Assembly (NCBI RefSeq): GCF_003384035.1
Contig: NZ_QQAK01000012.1
Location: 124,001 to 188,000 of the forward strand
Source: Sporosarcina sp. BI001-red
GTDB lineage: Bacteria > Bacillota > Bacilli > Bacillales_A > Planococcaceae
Length of the DNA: 64,000 bases
Direction of reading: 5' to 3'
The notes below the pieces were generated by a model. That model saw only the letters and a program-made list of their open reading frames with translations. It had not been told where the DNA came from and did no database searches. The translations under genes were made by a program, and so were the position numbers. How positions within the stretch are numbered: position 1 is the first letter of the stretch; every line of letters starts with the position of its first letter. Of the stretch, positions 1 through 8,726 are shown in pieces.

Positions 1-11
1 AACAATTTTCT

Positions 12-42
12 AGAACAAGACGACACCAGTCTTGTTCTTTTT
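12..42 (+). terminator. Rho-independent terminator of an upstream gene
   Basis: A perfect 10-bp stem (12-21 with 29-38) closes a 7-nt loop and is followed by a short T run. It would end a transcript entering from the left. The gene itself lies outside the window; folC or comC would be expected from B. subtilis gene order. Confidence 0.8.
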
Positions 43-84
43 CATGTCCCTTTTGGTACGGTTAATGAAACTGGGGGGATTGTT

Positions 85-756
85 ATGAACTTCAAGAAAA
101 AGTATTCGAAAATGACAATTATGCTTGCGCTCGGACAAGGAGTGCTGTTAGGTATTGCGGCAGTGGCGATTGTCGGGTTTATTCTTTTAAAAACGGATAA
201 GCCAGAAAGTGCCGCATCGCCTAATGTCGGAGTGCCTGCCAATGGTCCGGCATCGGGTCAAACAGATGGGAAGAAAGATGAAAAGAAGCCTGACGCAGCG
301 GCTGCTGGGGCGCCGATACCAATGTATGCAAAACAACATGGGGTGTTTTCTTCAAAAGCTTCTGCAACGTCGTTCATATCGGATGAAAATTTAGCGAAAG
401 CAGCAGCGGTCCATGCAGGGGACCAATTTTATGTATGGAGTGCATTGGGTCTATCAGAAATGGATGCAGATCCTGCTGGGGAAGACGGTGCATTCCGTAA
501 ACAAGTGACCGTTTCACCACTAGCGTGTGACAGTGGAGAAGGAGAGTTATTGAGAAGTGTGTTGGGTGCTTCGAAAATTTCCGAAATTCAGGATTTGGTC
601 GCTTCACGTAAACAGACAGCAGGTGAGGGGAAAAAAGATACGTTCACCAGTAATATAGCCGCCATCACCGCATTTACAGACGACTTAAATGTTATCAAAA
701 TGCATGTGCTAGCCCATTATTCCGAAACGGGTGAGTGTGTCAAACTTGATTTTTGA
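85..756 (+). CDS. SpoIIB-like membrane protein (SPOR-like C-terminus)
   Basis: A 223-residue protein with one N-terminal transmembrane helix (about residues 13-35). An Ala/Gly/Pro/Lys-rich linker follows (about 36-75), then a C-terminal part whose start (Y-A-K-Q-H-G-V-F-S-S) resembles a SPOR peptidoglycan-binding repeat. The start is ATG 85 after a GGGGGG ribosome-binding site. In B. subtilis the gene just before maf-radC is spoIIB, which localises engulfment proteins to the sporulation septum. Position and architecture therefore suggest the same role, but the sequence is strongly diverged and identity is inferred from synteny. It could also be an unrelated SPOR-type protein. Confidence 0.6.
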   Translation: MNFKKKYSKMTIMLALGQGVLLGIAAVAIVGFILLKTDKPESAASPNVGVPANGPASGQTDGKKDEKKPDAAAAGAPIPMYAKQHGVFSSKASATSFISDENLAKAAAVHAGDQFYVWSALGLSEMDADPAGEDGAFRKQVTVSPLACDSGEGELLRSVLGASKISEIQDLVASRKQTAGEGKKDTFTSNIAAITAFTDDLNVIKMHVLAHYSETGECVKLDF

Positions 757-852
757 TAGCTAAAAGGGTGCCGAATTCATATTATGCAGTTTTTTGCACA
801 ATTTTCTTCTGGATCACATTGTCGTATGATGTGCAAAAGGGGGCATATACGT

Positions 853-1455
853 ATGTTTTTTGAGACAAATGAAACAATTATTCTAGCTTCTGCTTCGCCA
901 AGAAGAAAAGAGTTACTTGCACGATTAGGAGTCCCGTTTACGGTCCATGCAAGCACCATGGAAGAACGTCCGATAGAAAATGGTGAAAAGCCGGAAACTT
1001 ATGCGCAAGCTTTGTCGTCCATTAAGGCGTCCGCTATATACGAAGACCATCCAGGGACTCTAGTAATTGGAGCCGATACGGTGGTCGCGTTAGACGGAAA
1101 GGTGTTCCCGAAGCCGAAATCCGTTACTCAAGCGGCGGAATTTCTACAAGAGCTTTCGGGACGAACTCACAGTGTCATAACCGGCGTCACACTTTTAAGA
1201 GACGGTGCGGTCACCAGTTTTACATCCAGTACCGAAGTGACATTTCGGACTTTAGATCACGCACTTATTCAAGCATACGCAACATCTGGTGACCCGCTAG
1301 ACAAAGCAGGTGGCTACGGCATTCAAACAGCAGGCGGGTTATTAGTCGCGGAAATTACAGGCGATTACGAAAACGTCGTTGGTCTCCCTATTGCAGAACT
1401 TGCAGACGCAATGCGTGCGCGGGGTCTGATTTGGGTGAAAGGGGACGAGCGCTGA
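853..1455 (+). CDS. maf: Maf-type nucleotide pyrophosphatase
   Basis: A 200-residue protein of the Maf/Ham1 superfamily, which hydrolyses non-canonical or modified nucleoside triphosphates (dTTP/UTP type) and is linked to septation in Bacillus. The N-terminal S-A-S-P-R-R signature (residues 13-18) and the I-G-A-D-T-V-V motif (72-78) are intact, with D-K-A-G-G-Y near residue 157. I chose ATG 853 because AAAGGGGG precedes it by about 9 nt. The frame is open upstream to 784, but that extension has no ribosome-binding site and adds residues absent from the family. It overlaps radC by one base, so the two are probably translationally coupled. Confidence 0.93.
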   Translation: MFFETNETIILASASPRRKELLARLGVPFTVHASTMEERPIENGEKPETYAQALSSIKASAIYEDHPGTLVIGADTVVALDGKVFPKPKSVTQAAEFLQELSGRTHSVITGVTLLRDGAVTSFTSSTEVTFRTLDHALIQAYATSGDPLDKAGGYGIQTAGGLLVAEITGDYENVVGLPIAELADAMRARGLIWVKGDER

Positions 1456-2153
1456 TGCCGGCGGATTATAAAGATACGTTGATGATTCGGGATATCCATT
1501 TCGCAGACAGACCGCGTGAACGAATGACGCGTCAAGGTGCATCCAGTTTGTCCAATCAGGAGCTCGTTGCGATTTTACTGCGGACAGGATCAAGAGAAGA
1601 ATCCGTACTGGTCCTTGCGAATAAGTTGTTATCCGAGTTTGATAAAATCCAAGATTTACGGGACGTCACGATTGAAGAATTGACAGCCGTCAAAGGTGTG
1701 GGAGACGCAAAAGCGGTGCAAATCATGGCGGCTGCTGAACTTGGCAAACGGATCTATTCGGTTGCACAAGACGGTCGCTATGCCATCAAGTCACCGGAAG
1801 ATGCTGCAGCCTACTTGATGACGGATATGTCGAAATTGACGCAAGAACATTTTGTTGTGTTGTTTCTGAACGTGAAAAACGAAGTGCTGCATAAGCAGAC
1901 GATTTTCATAGGTAGTTTGAATTCATCGATCGTGCATCCACGGGAAATTTTCCGTGAAGCTGTAAAACGTTCTGCTGCATCTTTAGTCGTTGCTCATAAT
2001 CATCCTTCAGGTAATGCAACACCATCTCCTGAAGACATTGAAGTGACGAAGCGACTGGCTGAGGCGGGGGAGCTCATGGGAATCGATCTTTTGGATCATA
2101 TTATCATCGGAGACCAGCGCTTTATATCCCTTAAAGAAAAGGGATACATGTGA
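1455..2153 (+). CDS. radC: RadC family JAMM-domain protein
   Basis: A 232-residue protein with an N-terminal helix-hairpin-helix region (around V-K-G-V-G-D-A-K) and a C-terminal JAMM metalloprotease-like domain. The zinc-ligand pattern H-N-H-P-S-G followed by S-P-E-D lies near residues 178-192. The maf stop and the radC start share the bases TGATG at 1453-1457, with AAAGGGG upstream. Despite its name, RadC has no settled biochemical activity. The family motif is complete, so the protein is probably functional. Location between maf and mreB matches B. subtilis. Confidence 0.93.
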   Translation: MPADYKDTLMIRDIHFADRPRERMTRQGASSLSNQELVAILLRTGSREESVLVLANKLLSEFDKIQDLRDVTIEELTAVKGVGDAKAVQIMAAAELGKRIYSVAQDGRYAIKSPEDAAAYLMTDMSKLTQEHFVVLFLNVKNEVLHKQTIFIGSLNSSIVHPREIFREAVKRSAASLVVAHNHPSGNATPSPEDIEVTKRLAEAGELMGIDLLDHIIIGDQRFISLKEKGYM

Positions 2154-2242
2154 CACTGTGAATTTGTTCGCCTTTCCGTTATACTATGGTGTATGCTTTT
2201 AAGAAGCCTCATAAAACGGTACTGCAGAAAGGAAGAACGAAT

Positions 2243-3259
2243 TTGTTTGGACTAGGAGCGAGAGATGTCGGGATTGACCTCGGCACCGCCAATACGTTGG
2301 TTTTCATCAAAGGAAAAGGGATTGTTCTACGGGAACCTTCCGTAGTTGCGAAAAATACGATGACAAATGAAATCGTGGCAGTTGGTAGTGCTGCGAAAAA
2401 TATGATCGGCCGTACGCCAGGTTCGATCGTTGCAACACGCCCAATGAAAGACGGAGTTATTGCTGACTTCGACATTACGACAGCAATGATCGAGCATTAT
2501 ATGAAAGAAGCGACAAAGGCTTCAGGTGGCGCATGGAAAAAACCGAATGTCATGGTTTGTGTGCCTTATGGAATTACTTCTGTTGAACAACGTGCGGTCA
2601 TTGACGCAGCTCGTCAAGCAGGAGCAAAAGAAGCATTTACAATTGAAGAGCCATTTGCAGCTGCAATTGGAGCGAATCTACCTGTTTGGGAACCTACTGG
2701 TAGTATGGTTGTTGATATTGGTGGAGGTACAACTGAAGTTGCGGTGATTTCTTTAGGAGGAATCGTGACAAGTGAGTCGATTCGTGTCGGTGGTGATACG
2801 ATGGACGCAGCGATTATCAGCTATATCCGTAAAACATATAACCTGACGATCGGTGAACGTACAGCTGAAGCCATTAAGATTGAAATTGGTTCTGCTAGTG
2901 TTCTTGAGGCATCTGAGAAGATGGAAATCCGTGGTCGTGACTTGTTAACAGGTCTACCGAAAACACTTGAAATTTCTCAGGAAGAAATTGCTGAAGCATT
3001 ACGTGAGTCGATTCTGCAAATTATCGACGGTGTTAAGAAGACATTAGAAACTACCCCTCCAGAATTGTCTGCTGATGTGATGGAACGCGGAATCGTCTTA
3101 ACAGGCGGTGGTGCACTCTTGCGCAACTTGGACAAGGTGATTTCTGATGAAACGAATATGCCGGTGTTCATCGCAGAAGATCCATTGGATTGTGTTGCGA
3201 TTGGTACAGGTAAAGCACTTGATAATTTTGACGTCATTAAAAAAATGCAAGCGAAATAA
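2243..3259 (+). CDS. mreB: Rod-shape-determining actin homolog MreB
   Basis: A 338-residue bacterial actin that forms membrane-associated filaments directing lateral wall synthesis with MreC, MreD and RodA/PBP2. The phosphate-1 loop D-L-G-T-A-N-T-L lies near residue 12, and the D-I-G-G-G-T-T-E and T-G-G-G-A motifs are present. I chose TTG 2243: it follows AAAGGA at 2228-2233 with 9-nt spacing and yields an N-terminus ([10 protein letters not shown]) that closely matches B. subtilis MreB. The ATG at 2186 would add 19 residues unlike the family. A weak TATACT at 2180-2185 may be a promoter -10. Confidence 0.95.
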   Translation: MFGLGARDVGIDLGTANTLVFIKGKGIVLREPSVVAKNTMTNEIVAVGSAAKNMIGRTPGSIVATRPMKDGVIADFDITTAMIEHYMKEATKASGGAWKKPNVMVCVPYGITSVEQRAVIDAARQAGAKEAFTIEEPFAAAIGANLPVWEPTGSMVVDIGGGTTEVAVISLGGIVTSESIRVGGDTMDAAIISYIRKTYNLTIGERTAEAIKIEIGSASVLEASEKMEIRGRDLLTGLPKTLEISQEEIAEALRESILQIIDGVKKTLETTPPELSADVMERGIVLTGGGALLRNLDKVISDETNMPVFIAEDPLDCVAIGTGKALDNFDVIKKMQAK

Positions 3260-3278
3260 TTGAGGGAGGATATCGGCA

Positions 3279-4172
3279 ATGCCGCGATTTTTTTCGAACA
3301 AACGTTTAATTTTACTGCTCGTGGGCGTAATTGTCCTGGTGGCATTGATAGCTTTTTCTCTTAAAGACCGGCAAAGCGCCAACCTCCCTGAAAAGATAGT
3401 AAAGGATGCCGTCGGTTTTGGACAATCTCTATTTTCCAAACCGGCTCATTCCATTACCGGATTTTTCGATGACATTGATGGGATTTTGAATACATATGAA
3501 GAAAACAAGACATTGAAAGCCCGTCTGACCGAGTATGCTTCAACCGAAGTGGAATTAGGGGATATTAAAGAAGAGAATGAGCGTTTGCGGAAGATTATCG
3601 ATAAAAAAGATGATCTACGTGCGTATGATCCTATTCAAGCAACTGTCATTTCACGGAATCCCGATCAATGGGAAGAGAAAATTATCGTCGATAAAGGTGA
3701 AAGTCAGGGTATCAAACTCAACATGGCTGTGTTGACAGCGAATGGACTTGTCGGAAAAGTTGTCCTCGTGACGAAGTTCACTTCCACTGTCGAATTGTTG
3801 TCGACTGAAAACCAGAATTTCCGTGTATCCGCAATGATTCCAGGAAAAAAAGATATTTTTGGTTTGATGGAAGGATACGATCCCGAACGCGGCGAATTGA
3901 TTATGAAACGGATCGATTCCGGTTTTGATGTGAAAAAGGGTCAAAAAGTAATGTCTTCCGGCCTAGGTGGTATTTTCCCGAAGGGTCTTCTAATTGGAGA
4001 AGTGACGGAAGTATCCACTGATGATTACGGACTCACGAAGTTGGCCTACGTACGTCCGGCTGCTGAATTCTCGATGCTTGATCATGTCATGATCGCAAAA
4101 AGACAGTCTGCAACCTTTAAAGGGACAGATGACCCTGGAACGTCAGCAACAGAGGGAGAGGATGGATCATGA
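3279..4172 (+). CDS. mreC: Rod-shape-determining protein MreC
   Basis: A 297-residue bitopic membrane protein. It has a short cytoplasmic N-terminus, a transmembrane helix (about residues 10-28), a coiled coil (about 65-110, rich in E/K/L heptads) and an extracytoplasmic beta domain with G-L-V-G-K-V. It bridges MreB to the periplasmic wall-synthesis machinery. The ribosome-binding site GAGGGAGG precedes ATG 3279. The last four bases overlap the mreD start (ATGA), as expected for an mreBCD operon. The C-terminal tail is acidic and Thr/Ser-rich. Confidence 0.95.
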   Translation: MPRFFSNKRLILLLVGVIVLVALIAFSLKDRQSANLPEKIVKDAVGFGQSLFSKPAHSITGFFDDIDGILNTYEENKTLKARLTEYASTEVELGDIKEENERLRKIIDKKDDLRAYDPIQATVISRNPDQWEEKIIVDKGESQGIKLNMAVLTANGLVGKVVLVTKFTSTVELLSTENQNFRVSAMIPGKKDIFGLMEGYDPERGELIMKRIDSGFDVKKGQKVMSSGLGGIFPKGLLIGEVTEVSTDDYGLTKLAYVRPAAEFSMLDHVMIAKRQSATFKGTDDPGTSATEGEDGS

Positions 4173-4690
4173 CTAGGTTCATCATCCCTCTTATTGCTGT
4201 CGTTCTGTTTTTTCTGGAACCAGTTTTCAGTCTGTTTTCACCAATCGAACTGGGTGATGTTCGCTATACACTCGTTCCGAGGTTCGTCATTGTTTACTTA
4301 GTATTTATTGCTTCCTATTATGATCTTCGCAAGGCAGTTCTCTATGGTTTATTCTTTGGGCTCTTGTATGATATGTATCACATTGATATTATTGGTATAT
4401 ATACGTTTCTCTATCCGCTGATTTGTTTCTTAGCTTTTGTGATCATCCGTCAAGTTCATCGGTCTACCGGGACTGTTATGCTCTTGTCTCTTTTTATGGT
4501 CGTGTTGTTAGAAACAATGTCGTATCTATTCGCTAGTCTGATTGGACTTACGTCAATTAGTATGGAAGTATTTATGACAGCGAGACTCGTACCGACAGTG
4601 ATCGCTAACTTGATATTCATTATTTTGTTTGGCTGGTTATTTAAAAACCTGGTTTACAAACGAGTCGTAGAGAAGCAAGCCGGTATGTAA
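4169..4690 (+). CDS. mreD: Rod-shape-determining protein MreD
   Basis: A 173-residue, highly hydrophobic integral membrane protein with about five predicted transmembrane segments. It works with MreB and MreC in the elongasome. Identification rests on size, hydrophobicity, the L-Y-G-L-F-F-G-L-L-Y-D motif near residues 58-68 and position. Translation is coupled to mreC by an ATGA overlap, with GAGGGAGAGG just upstream inside mreC. Confidence 0.9.
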   Translation: MTRFIIPLIAVVLFFLEPVFSLFSPIELGDVRYTLVPRFVIVYLVFIASYYDLRKAVLYGLFFGLLYDMYHIDIIGIYTFLYPLICFLAFVIIRQVHRSTGTVMLLSLFMVVLLETMSYLFASLIGLTSISMEVFMTARLVPTVIANLIFIILFGWLFKNLVYKRVVEKQAGM

Positions 4691-4716
4691 TTTTCGCATA
4701 GGGCGGGGTGACGCAA

Positions 4717-5388
4717 GTGTCGAAACAGCAAGTAGTAACGATTAAAGGGACCAAAGATGGACTCATCCTGCGGCTTGACGATCAATGCGCCTATTCAGAT
4801 CTCTTGGAGGAGTTAGGCAAGAAAGCACAGGATCCTGGTCTTGAAGGCGCTGTCGAAGTGCAAATCCATACGGGGTCACGTTACTGCAGTGACCAAGCAG
4901 CAAAAGAGATTATTCAAATTGTCCAATCTGCTGGGCATTTACGTGTTTCAAAGATTCAAAGTGATGTAATCACGATGGAAGAATGCAACCAACGCGTGCA
5001 AGAACGCCAGTCGGAAACGTATATTGGTATTGTGCGTTCCGGTCAGGAAGTCCGTGCCAAGGGGGATTTGGTCGTCATTGGGGATGTGAATCCAAATGGA
5101 CACGTCTCTGCTGCGGGAAGCATTTATATACTTGGTAGATTGAAAGGGAAAGCGCATGCGGGGAACGCTGGCAATCGTGAAGCGGTTATTGCGGCTTCGT
5201 GGTTGGAAGCGACACACCTAATGATTGCTGACCAAATGGAAACAATGACAGATGAGCTTGCAATTTTGTCTGAGCATCCTGAAATGGAATGCGCATACTT
5301 GCATACGAATGGAGTTATCGCCATTGACCGTCTGCAAGATTTAAGGCTATTGCGACCGGGTCTGTCAACATTTAAAGGGGGGTGCTAA
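4717..5388 (+). CDS. minC: Septum site-determining protein MinC
   Basis: A 223-residue inhibitor of FtsZ assembly at the poles. It has an N-terminal FtsZ-inhibiting domain (about 1-100, beginning V-T-I-K-G-T-K-D-G) and a C-terminal beta-helix domain (about 105-215, with G-D-V-N-P-N-G and A-G-S-I-Y-I-L-G-R-L-K-G) that binds MinD and dimerises. I chose GTG 4717, 8 nt after GGGCGGGG. The GTG at 4708 sits inside that ribosome-binding site. minD starts immediately after. Confidence 0.95.
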   Translation: MSKQQVVTIKGTKDGLILRLDDQCAYSDLLEELGKKAQDPGLEGAVEVQIHTGSRYCSDQAAKEIIQIVQSAGHLRVSKIQSDVITMEECNQRVQERQSETYIGIVRSGQEVRAKGDLVVIGDVNPNGHVSAAGSIYILGRLKGKAHAGNAGNREAVIAASWLEATHLMIADQMETMTDELAILSEHPEMECAYLHTNGVIAIDRLQDLRLLRPGLSTFKGGC

Positions 5389-5389
5389 T

Positions 5390-6187
5390 GTGGGAGAAGC
5401 TATAGTTATAACATCTGGGAAAGGCGGAGTCGGAAAGACTACTTCGTCAGCAAACCTCGGTACTGCATTGGCCCTTCAAGGTAAGAAAGTTTGTCTAGTC
5501 GATACAGATATTGGATTGAGAAATTTAGACGTCATTCTTGGCCTTGAGAATCGTATTATTTACGATTTGGTTGATGTCATTGAAGGTCGTTGCAGAATCC
5601 AGCAAGCGCTCGTCAAGGACAAGCGGTTCGAAGATCGGTTATTCTTACTGCCTGCTGCGCAGACGACCGACAAAAACGCTGTCACGCCGGAACAGATGAA
5701 AGACTTGATCACTGAGTTGAAACGTGACTATGATTACATTTTGATTGATTGTCCTGCAGGTATTGAGCAAGGGTACAAAAATGCAGTAGCAGGTGCAGAC
5801 CGTGCGATTGTTGTGACAACACCTGAAATTTCAGCGGTGCGTGATGCAGATCGAATCATCGGGTTACTGGAACAAGAAGATATTGAGCCGCCGAAGCTCA
5901 TTATTAACCGGATTCGTCGCAATCTCATCAATTCAGGCGATACGCTGGATGTCAATGATATTACTTCTCATCTTTCAATTGATTTGCTTGGCATTGTATT
6001 GGATGATGAAAATGTCATTTCTTCTTCCAATCGGGGAGAACCGGTAGTGATGGATCCGAATAATCCTGCCGCACTTGGATATCGTAATATTGCGCGTAGA
6101 ATATTAGGTGAATCCGTGCCGCTCATGTCGGTAGATACCGGAAAACCTGGATTCTTCAGCAAGTTGAAATTATTATTCACAAAATAA
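5390..6187 (+). CDS. minD: Septum site-determining ATPase MinD
   Basis: A 265-residue ParA/MinD-family ATPase that recruits MinC to the membrane at the poles. It has a deviant Walker A (G-K-G-G-V-G-K-T-T, residues 10-18), a D-T-D-I-G-L-R-N-L-D switch and I-D-C-P-A-G. A C-terminal amphipathic membrane-targeting helix (F-F-S-K-L-K-L-L-F) ends the protein. GTG 5390 follows AAAGGGGGG at normal spacing. The gene is the last before a terminator. Confidence 0.96.
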   Translation: MGEAIVITSGKGGVGKTTSSANLGTALALQGKKVCLVDTDIGLRNLDVILGLENRIIYDLVDVIEGRCRIQQALVKDKRFEDRLFLLPAAQTTDKNAVTPEQMKDLITELKRDYDYILIDCPAGIEQGYKNAVAGADRAIVVTTPEISAVRDADRIIGLLEQEDIEPPKLIINRIRRNLINSGDTLDVNDITSHLSIDLLGIVLDDENVISSSNRGEPVVMDPNNPAALGYRNIARRILGESVPLMSVDTGKPGFFSKLKLLFTK

Positions 6188-6195
6188 TACTCACC

Positions 6196-6227
6196 ATCCT
6201 CTGTCCAATTGGCGCAGGGGATTTTTT
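6196..6227 (+). terminator. Terminator after minD
   Basis: An 8-bp stem with one G-U pair (6196-6203 with 6215-6222) and an 11-nt loop is followed by a T run. It separates the maf-to-minD cluster from spoIVFAB. Confidence 0.7.
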
Positions 6228-6246
6228 AATGGTTTATATTTTTCTG

Positions 6247-6274
6247 TTTAAATGTCTGTCCCGAATGCATACTA
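6247..6274 (+). promoter_or_regulatory. Candidate sigma-E-type promoter of spoIVFA-spoIVFB
   Basis: GCATACTA at 6267-6274 matches most of the sigma-E -10 consensus CATACANT. TTTAAAT at 6247-6253 sits at suitable spacing (about 14 nt) but is a poor -35. The spoIVF operon is sigma-E-controlled in B. subtilis. The call depends on context more than on sequence strength. Confidence 0.35.
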
Positions 6275-6338
6275 AACCCGTGCTAACCCGACTATTCAGG
6301 AGTCTTGCTTCATATACTGAAAAAAAGGGGGTGTACGT

Positions 6339-6890
6339 GTGAGAGGGAAGACGAAATGGATCTTAGCGCTCGTATTTACGGTTTCAATCCTTGGGGTTGC
6401 TAAACTAGAGCGCCTCGGCGTAATGGAGCAACCTGTCACCCAATATATTTCAACAGGTCAAGACTTTGTAACGATGAAAAAATGGGTAGCGTCGATGATA
6501 GACTCTGAGGATTCTGGAATGATCCAAGTGAGCGGGGACGTTAAAGCTGTCGATCCATTTGCTGCGTATGAATCGATGCAACCGTATAAAACGGGAGTGA
6601 TTCTCTCATATCCTGAACCGCTTCCAATTGCGGCTAGAGGAAGTGGTCTCATTGTATTTACAGGATTCACGAGACAATCGGGTAAAACGCTCACGGTACA
6701 ATATGACAATGGGGATGAAGTTACTTACGGATTCGTTGGCTCATTTGCAAAGTTGCCATATACGGCTATTCACAAAGGGGACACGCTCGCAGTAATGGAA
6801 GAAGGAACGATGTATTTAAAAGTGAAGCGGGACGGACTGGTGCTTGACTCGACGTTATTGCCCGCGTTCTTTTCGGAAGAAAGCCCTTGA
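6339..6890 (+). CDS. spoIVFA: SpoIVFA-like regulator of the pro-sigma-K protease (degenerate M23 domain)
   Basis: A 183-residue protein with an N-terminal transmembrane helix (about residues 6-22) and a C-terminal LytM/M23-like beta domain (G-S-G-L-I-V-F-T-G near residue 102 and Y-G-F-V-G-S-F). The zinc-binding histidines of active M23 peptidases are absent. In B. subtilis SpoIVFA holds SpoIVFB inactive in the outer forespore membrane until SpoIVB cleaves it. This version is shorter than the roughly 260-residue B. subtilis protein. GTG 6339 follows AAAGGGGG. The stop overlaps the spoIVFB start (TTGA). Confidence 0.8.
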   Translation: MRGKTKWILALVFTVSILGVAKLERLGVMEQPVTQYISTGQDFVTMKKWVASMIDSEDSGMIQVSGDVKAVDPFAAYESMQPYKTGVILSYPEPLPIAARGSGLIVFTGFTRQSGKTLTVQYDNGDEVTYGFVGSFAKLPYTAIHKGDTLAVMEEGTMYLKVKRDGLVLDSTLLPAFFSEESP

Positions 6891-7498
6891 GGTTCCGGCT
6901 GCATCCAATCCTGCTGCCGGTCTTCATTTTGCTAGCTGTAATGGGCGGTCTCGCTGCATACGCAGTTGTTTTCGGTTCGCTACTTATTCACGAAGCCGGA
7001 CATTTAGTAGTGGCAAAAGTGAATGGAATGCGCGTCCGTTCAATAACAATTCTGCCTTATGGAGGGGAATTGGAAATTGCCGGACGTGATGACCATTCAC
7101 GTTCGGTACGTGTGCTGTTGGCACTTGGTGGACCGATTGCAACAACGCTGTTACTGATAGTAGCCTTGACGGTACCGTTTCCGGGTTCAATGGATGTGAT
7201 CCGTATTCAATTATTGATACTACTCGTGAACTTACTTCCTATTTTGCCACTAGATGGCGGACAGGCATTACTCGCTTTGACTGAACGTGAAGAAAGCCGG
7301 TACTTCGATCAAACCGCATTTCTATTGTTCTCAATCGGTTTTCTAATTGTTGGTGTTGCTGTGTTACTGACAGGATTGCCTGAAACTGCACTTTTAATAA
7401 GTCTTGCGGTTTTTTTATGTTTGCAAAATATCAGCGTGTTTCGATTCAGAAGATATCGAAGGATATATGAGCAATTGAAAAGAAACAACTTGACTTGA
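6887..7498 (+). CDS. spoIVFB: SpoIVFB intramembrane metalloprotease (pro-sigma-K processing), short form
   Basis: A 203-residue site-2-protease-family membrane enzyme. The zinc motif H-E-A-G-H lies near residue 36, and the third-ligand region L-P-L-D-G-G-Q is near residue 120. Several hydrophobic helices surround them. It would cleave pro-sigma-K in the mother cell. The B. subtilis protein is about 288 residues because of a C-terminal CBS domain. Here the frame stops at 7498 after a basic tail, and the rplU promoter follows directly, so the CBS domain is absent. The TTG start at 6887 overlaps the spoIVFA stop, with GGAAGAAAG upstream. Confidence 0.85.
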   Translation: MRFRLHPILLPVFILLAVMGGLAAYAVVFGSLLIHEAGHLVVAKVNGMRVRSITILPYGGELEIAGRDDHSRSVRVLLALGGPIATTLLLIVALTVPFPGSMDVIRIQLLILLVNLLPILPLDGGQALLALTEREESRYFDQTAFLLFSIGFLIVGVAVLLTGLPETALLISLAVFLCLQNISVFRFRRYRRIYEQLKRNNLT

Positions 7499-7518
7499 AT
7501 TCCCGTGCATGTTATTAT
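7490..7518 (+). promoter_or_regulatory. Sigma-A promoter of rplU-prp-rpmA
   Basis: TTGACT (7490-7495) and TATTAT (7513-7518) are separated by exactly 17 nt. The -35 overlaps the end of spoIVFB. It would start the L21 leader transcript near 7525. Confidence 0.8.
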
Positions 7519-7524
7519 TCTAAT

Positions 7525-7624
7525 GTTATGTTTGTAGCGCACCCGTGCTGCAACCGCACTGAACCAGGTACAAGTATCCGAATGGGTCACCTGGGAAGGC
7601 GAGTCTAAGATTATTTGAGGAGGT
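7525..7624 (+). ncRNA. Ribosomal protein L21 leader
   Basis: About 100 nt of untranslated, structured sequence lies between a strong promoter and rplU, rich in pairing GC blocks (for example CCAGGT near 7564 with the ACCTGGG at 7589-7595). Bacilli carry a conserved L21 leader at this spot, thought to mediate autoregulation by the encoded protein. The boundaries are estimated from the promoter and the ribosome-binding site. Confidence 0.7.
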
Positions 7625-7630
7625 GCAAGT

Positions 7631-7939
7631 ATGTACGCAATTATTGAAACTGGTGGAAAGCAAATCAAAGTTGAGCAAGGTCAGGAGATCTTCATCGAGA
7701 AATTGGTGGGAGAAGCTGATGAGGCTGTAACATTTGACAAAGTTCTTTTTGTAGGTGGAGATGACGTGAAAGTTGGCGCTCCATTCGTGGATGGTGCTTC
7801 TGTAACAGCGAAAATCGTGAAACAGGGCAAAGGCAAAAAAATCACTGTCTTCAAATACAAGCCGAAAAAGAACTACAGCAGAAAACAGGGTCATCGTCAG
7901 CCTTATACTAAGGTTGTTATCGAAGGCATCAACCTGTAA
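7631..7939 (+). CDS. rplU: 50S ribosomal protein L21
   Basis: A 102-residue protein of normal family length with the opening [11 protein letters not shown] and the basic stretch [17 protein letters not shown] near residues 77-92 that contacts 23S rRNA. GAGGAGGTG lies 6-8 nt before ATG 7631. First gene of rplU-prp-rpmA behind the L21 leader. Confidence 0.98.
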   Translation: MYAIIETGGKQIKVEQGQEIFIEKLVGEADEAVTFDKVLFVGGDDVKVGAPFVDGASVTAKIVKQGKGKKITVFKYKPKKNYSRKQGHRQPYTKVVIEGINL

Positions 7940-7945
7940 GCTGTT

Positions 7946-8272
7946 ATGATTCAAATCACCGTACAGGAACAAGCATCTGGTCGCATCAGCTCTTTTGAGA
8001 TGAGCGGACATGCTGATTACGCAGAACATGGGAAAGATTTAGTGTGTGCAGCTGCATCTGCTGTGTCATTTGGCGCTGTGAATGCAATTATTTCACTCAC
8101 TGGAGTAACACCAGCGATCCAGCAAGGAGAAGATGGTGGTTACTTAAAAGTCGTTCTACCGGAAACGGAAGATGATCATGATCAGCAAGTAATCATGCGT
8201 GCCATGATTGTTTCCATGCAGACGATTGAACAAGACTATGCGCAGTTTATAAAAATAACCTTTACCAAGTAG
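7946..8272 (+). CDS. prp: Ribosomal-processing cysteine protease Prp
   Basis: A 108-residue protein (B. subtilis YsxB). It removes the N-terminal extension of L27, which is essential for ribosome assembly in Firmicutes. The catalytic His is in G-H-A-D-Y-A (near residue 24) and the Cys in L-V-C-A-A-A-S (near residue 34). It sits between the L21 and L27 genes. The neighbouring L27 does carry the cleavable extension, which fits the assignment. Confidence 0.92.
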   Translation: MIQITVQEQASGRISSFEMSGHADYAEHGKDLVCAAASAVSFGAVNAIISLTGVTPAIQQGEDGGYLKVVLPETEDDHDQQVIMRAMIVSMQTIEQDYAQFIKITFTK

Positions 8273-8284
8273 GAGGTGGAACAC

Positions 8285-8578
8285 ATGTTGTTACGTTTAG
8301 ATCTTCAGTTTTTCGCATCGAAAAAAGGAGTAGGTTCTACAAAGAACGGTCGTGACTCCGAATCGAAACGTCTTGGCGCTAAGCGTGCTGATGGACAATT
8401 CGTTTCTGGTGGTTCTATTCTTTACCGCCAGCGCGGAACGAAAATTCACCCAGGTGAAAACGTAGGTCGCGGAGGCGATGATACTCTTTTCGCTAAAGTT
8501 GACGGCGTCGTACGCTTCGAGCGTTTTGGCCGCGATAAGAAAAAAGTAAGTGTGTATCCTGCAGTGCAGGAAGCATAA
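8285..8578 (+). CDS. rpmA: 50S ribosomal protein L27 (with Prp-cleaved extension)
   Basis: A 97-residue protein beginning [15 protein letters not shown]. The first ten residues form the Firmicutes-specific extension, and Prp cuts after the F-F pair. I chose ATG 8285, 8 nt after AGGAGG. The GTG at 8276 overlaps that site. Last gene of the rplU operon, followed by a strong terminator. Confidence 0.98.
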   Translation: MLLRLDLQFFASKKGVGSTKNGRDSESKRLGAKRADGQFVSGGSILYRQRGTKIHPGENVGRGGDDTLFAKVDGVVRFERFGRDKKKVSVYPAVQEA

Positions 8579-8589
8579 GAATTGAATCC

Positions 8590-8627
8590 AAAAAGGACTG
8601 CACGCGCCAAGTGTGCAGTCCTTTTTT
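8590..8627 (+). terminator. Terminator after rpmA
   Basis: A perfect 9-bp GC-rich stem (8595-8603 with 8613-8621), extended by A:T pairs, is followed by six Ts. Confidence 0.9.
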
Positions 8628-8726
8628 ATTTTTCATTATTGCTTTAATGTGTTTAGAGCATAGGTTTGGAATGAGCGCACCTTCTAACATCCATGTATTT
8701 AGATGAAGAGTAATCGCTTAAACTTT

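Noticed and set aside
784-852. Longer maf start at ATG 784
   Set aside because: No ribosome-binding site before it. The added 23 residues do not belong to the Maf fold, while ATG 853 has a strong site.
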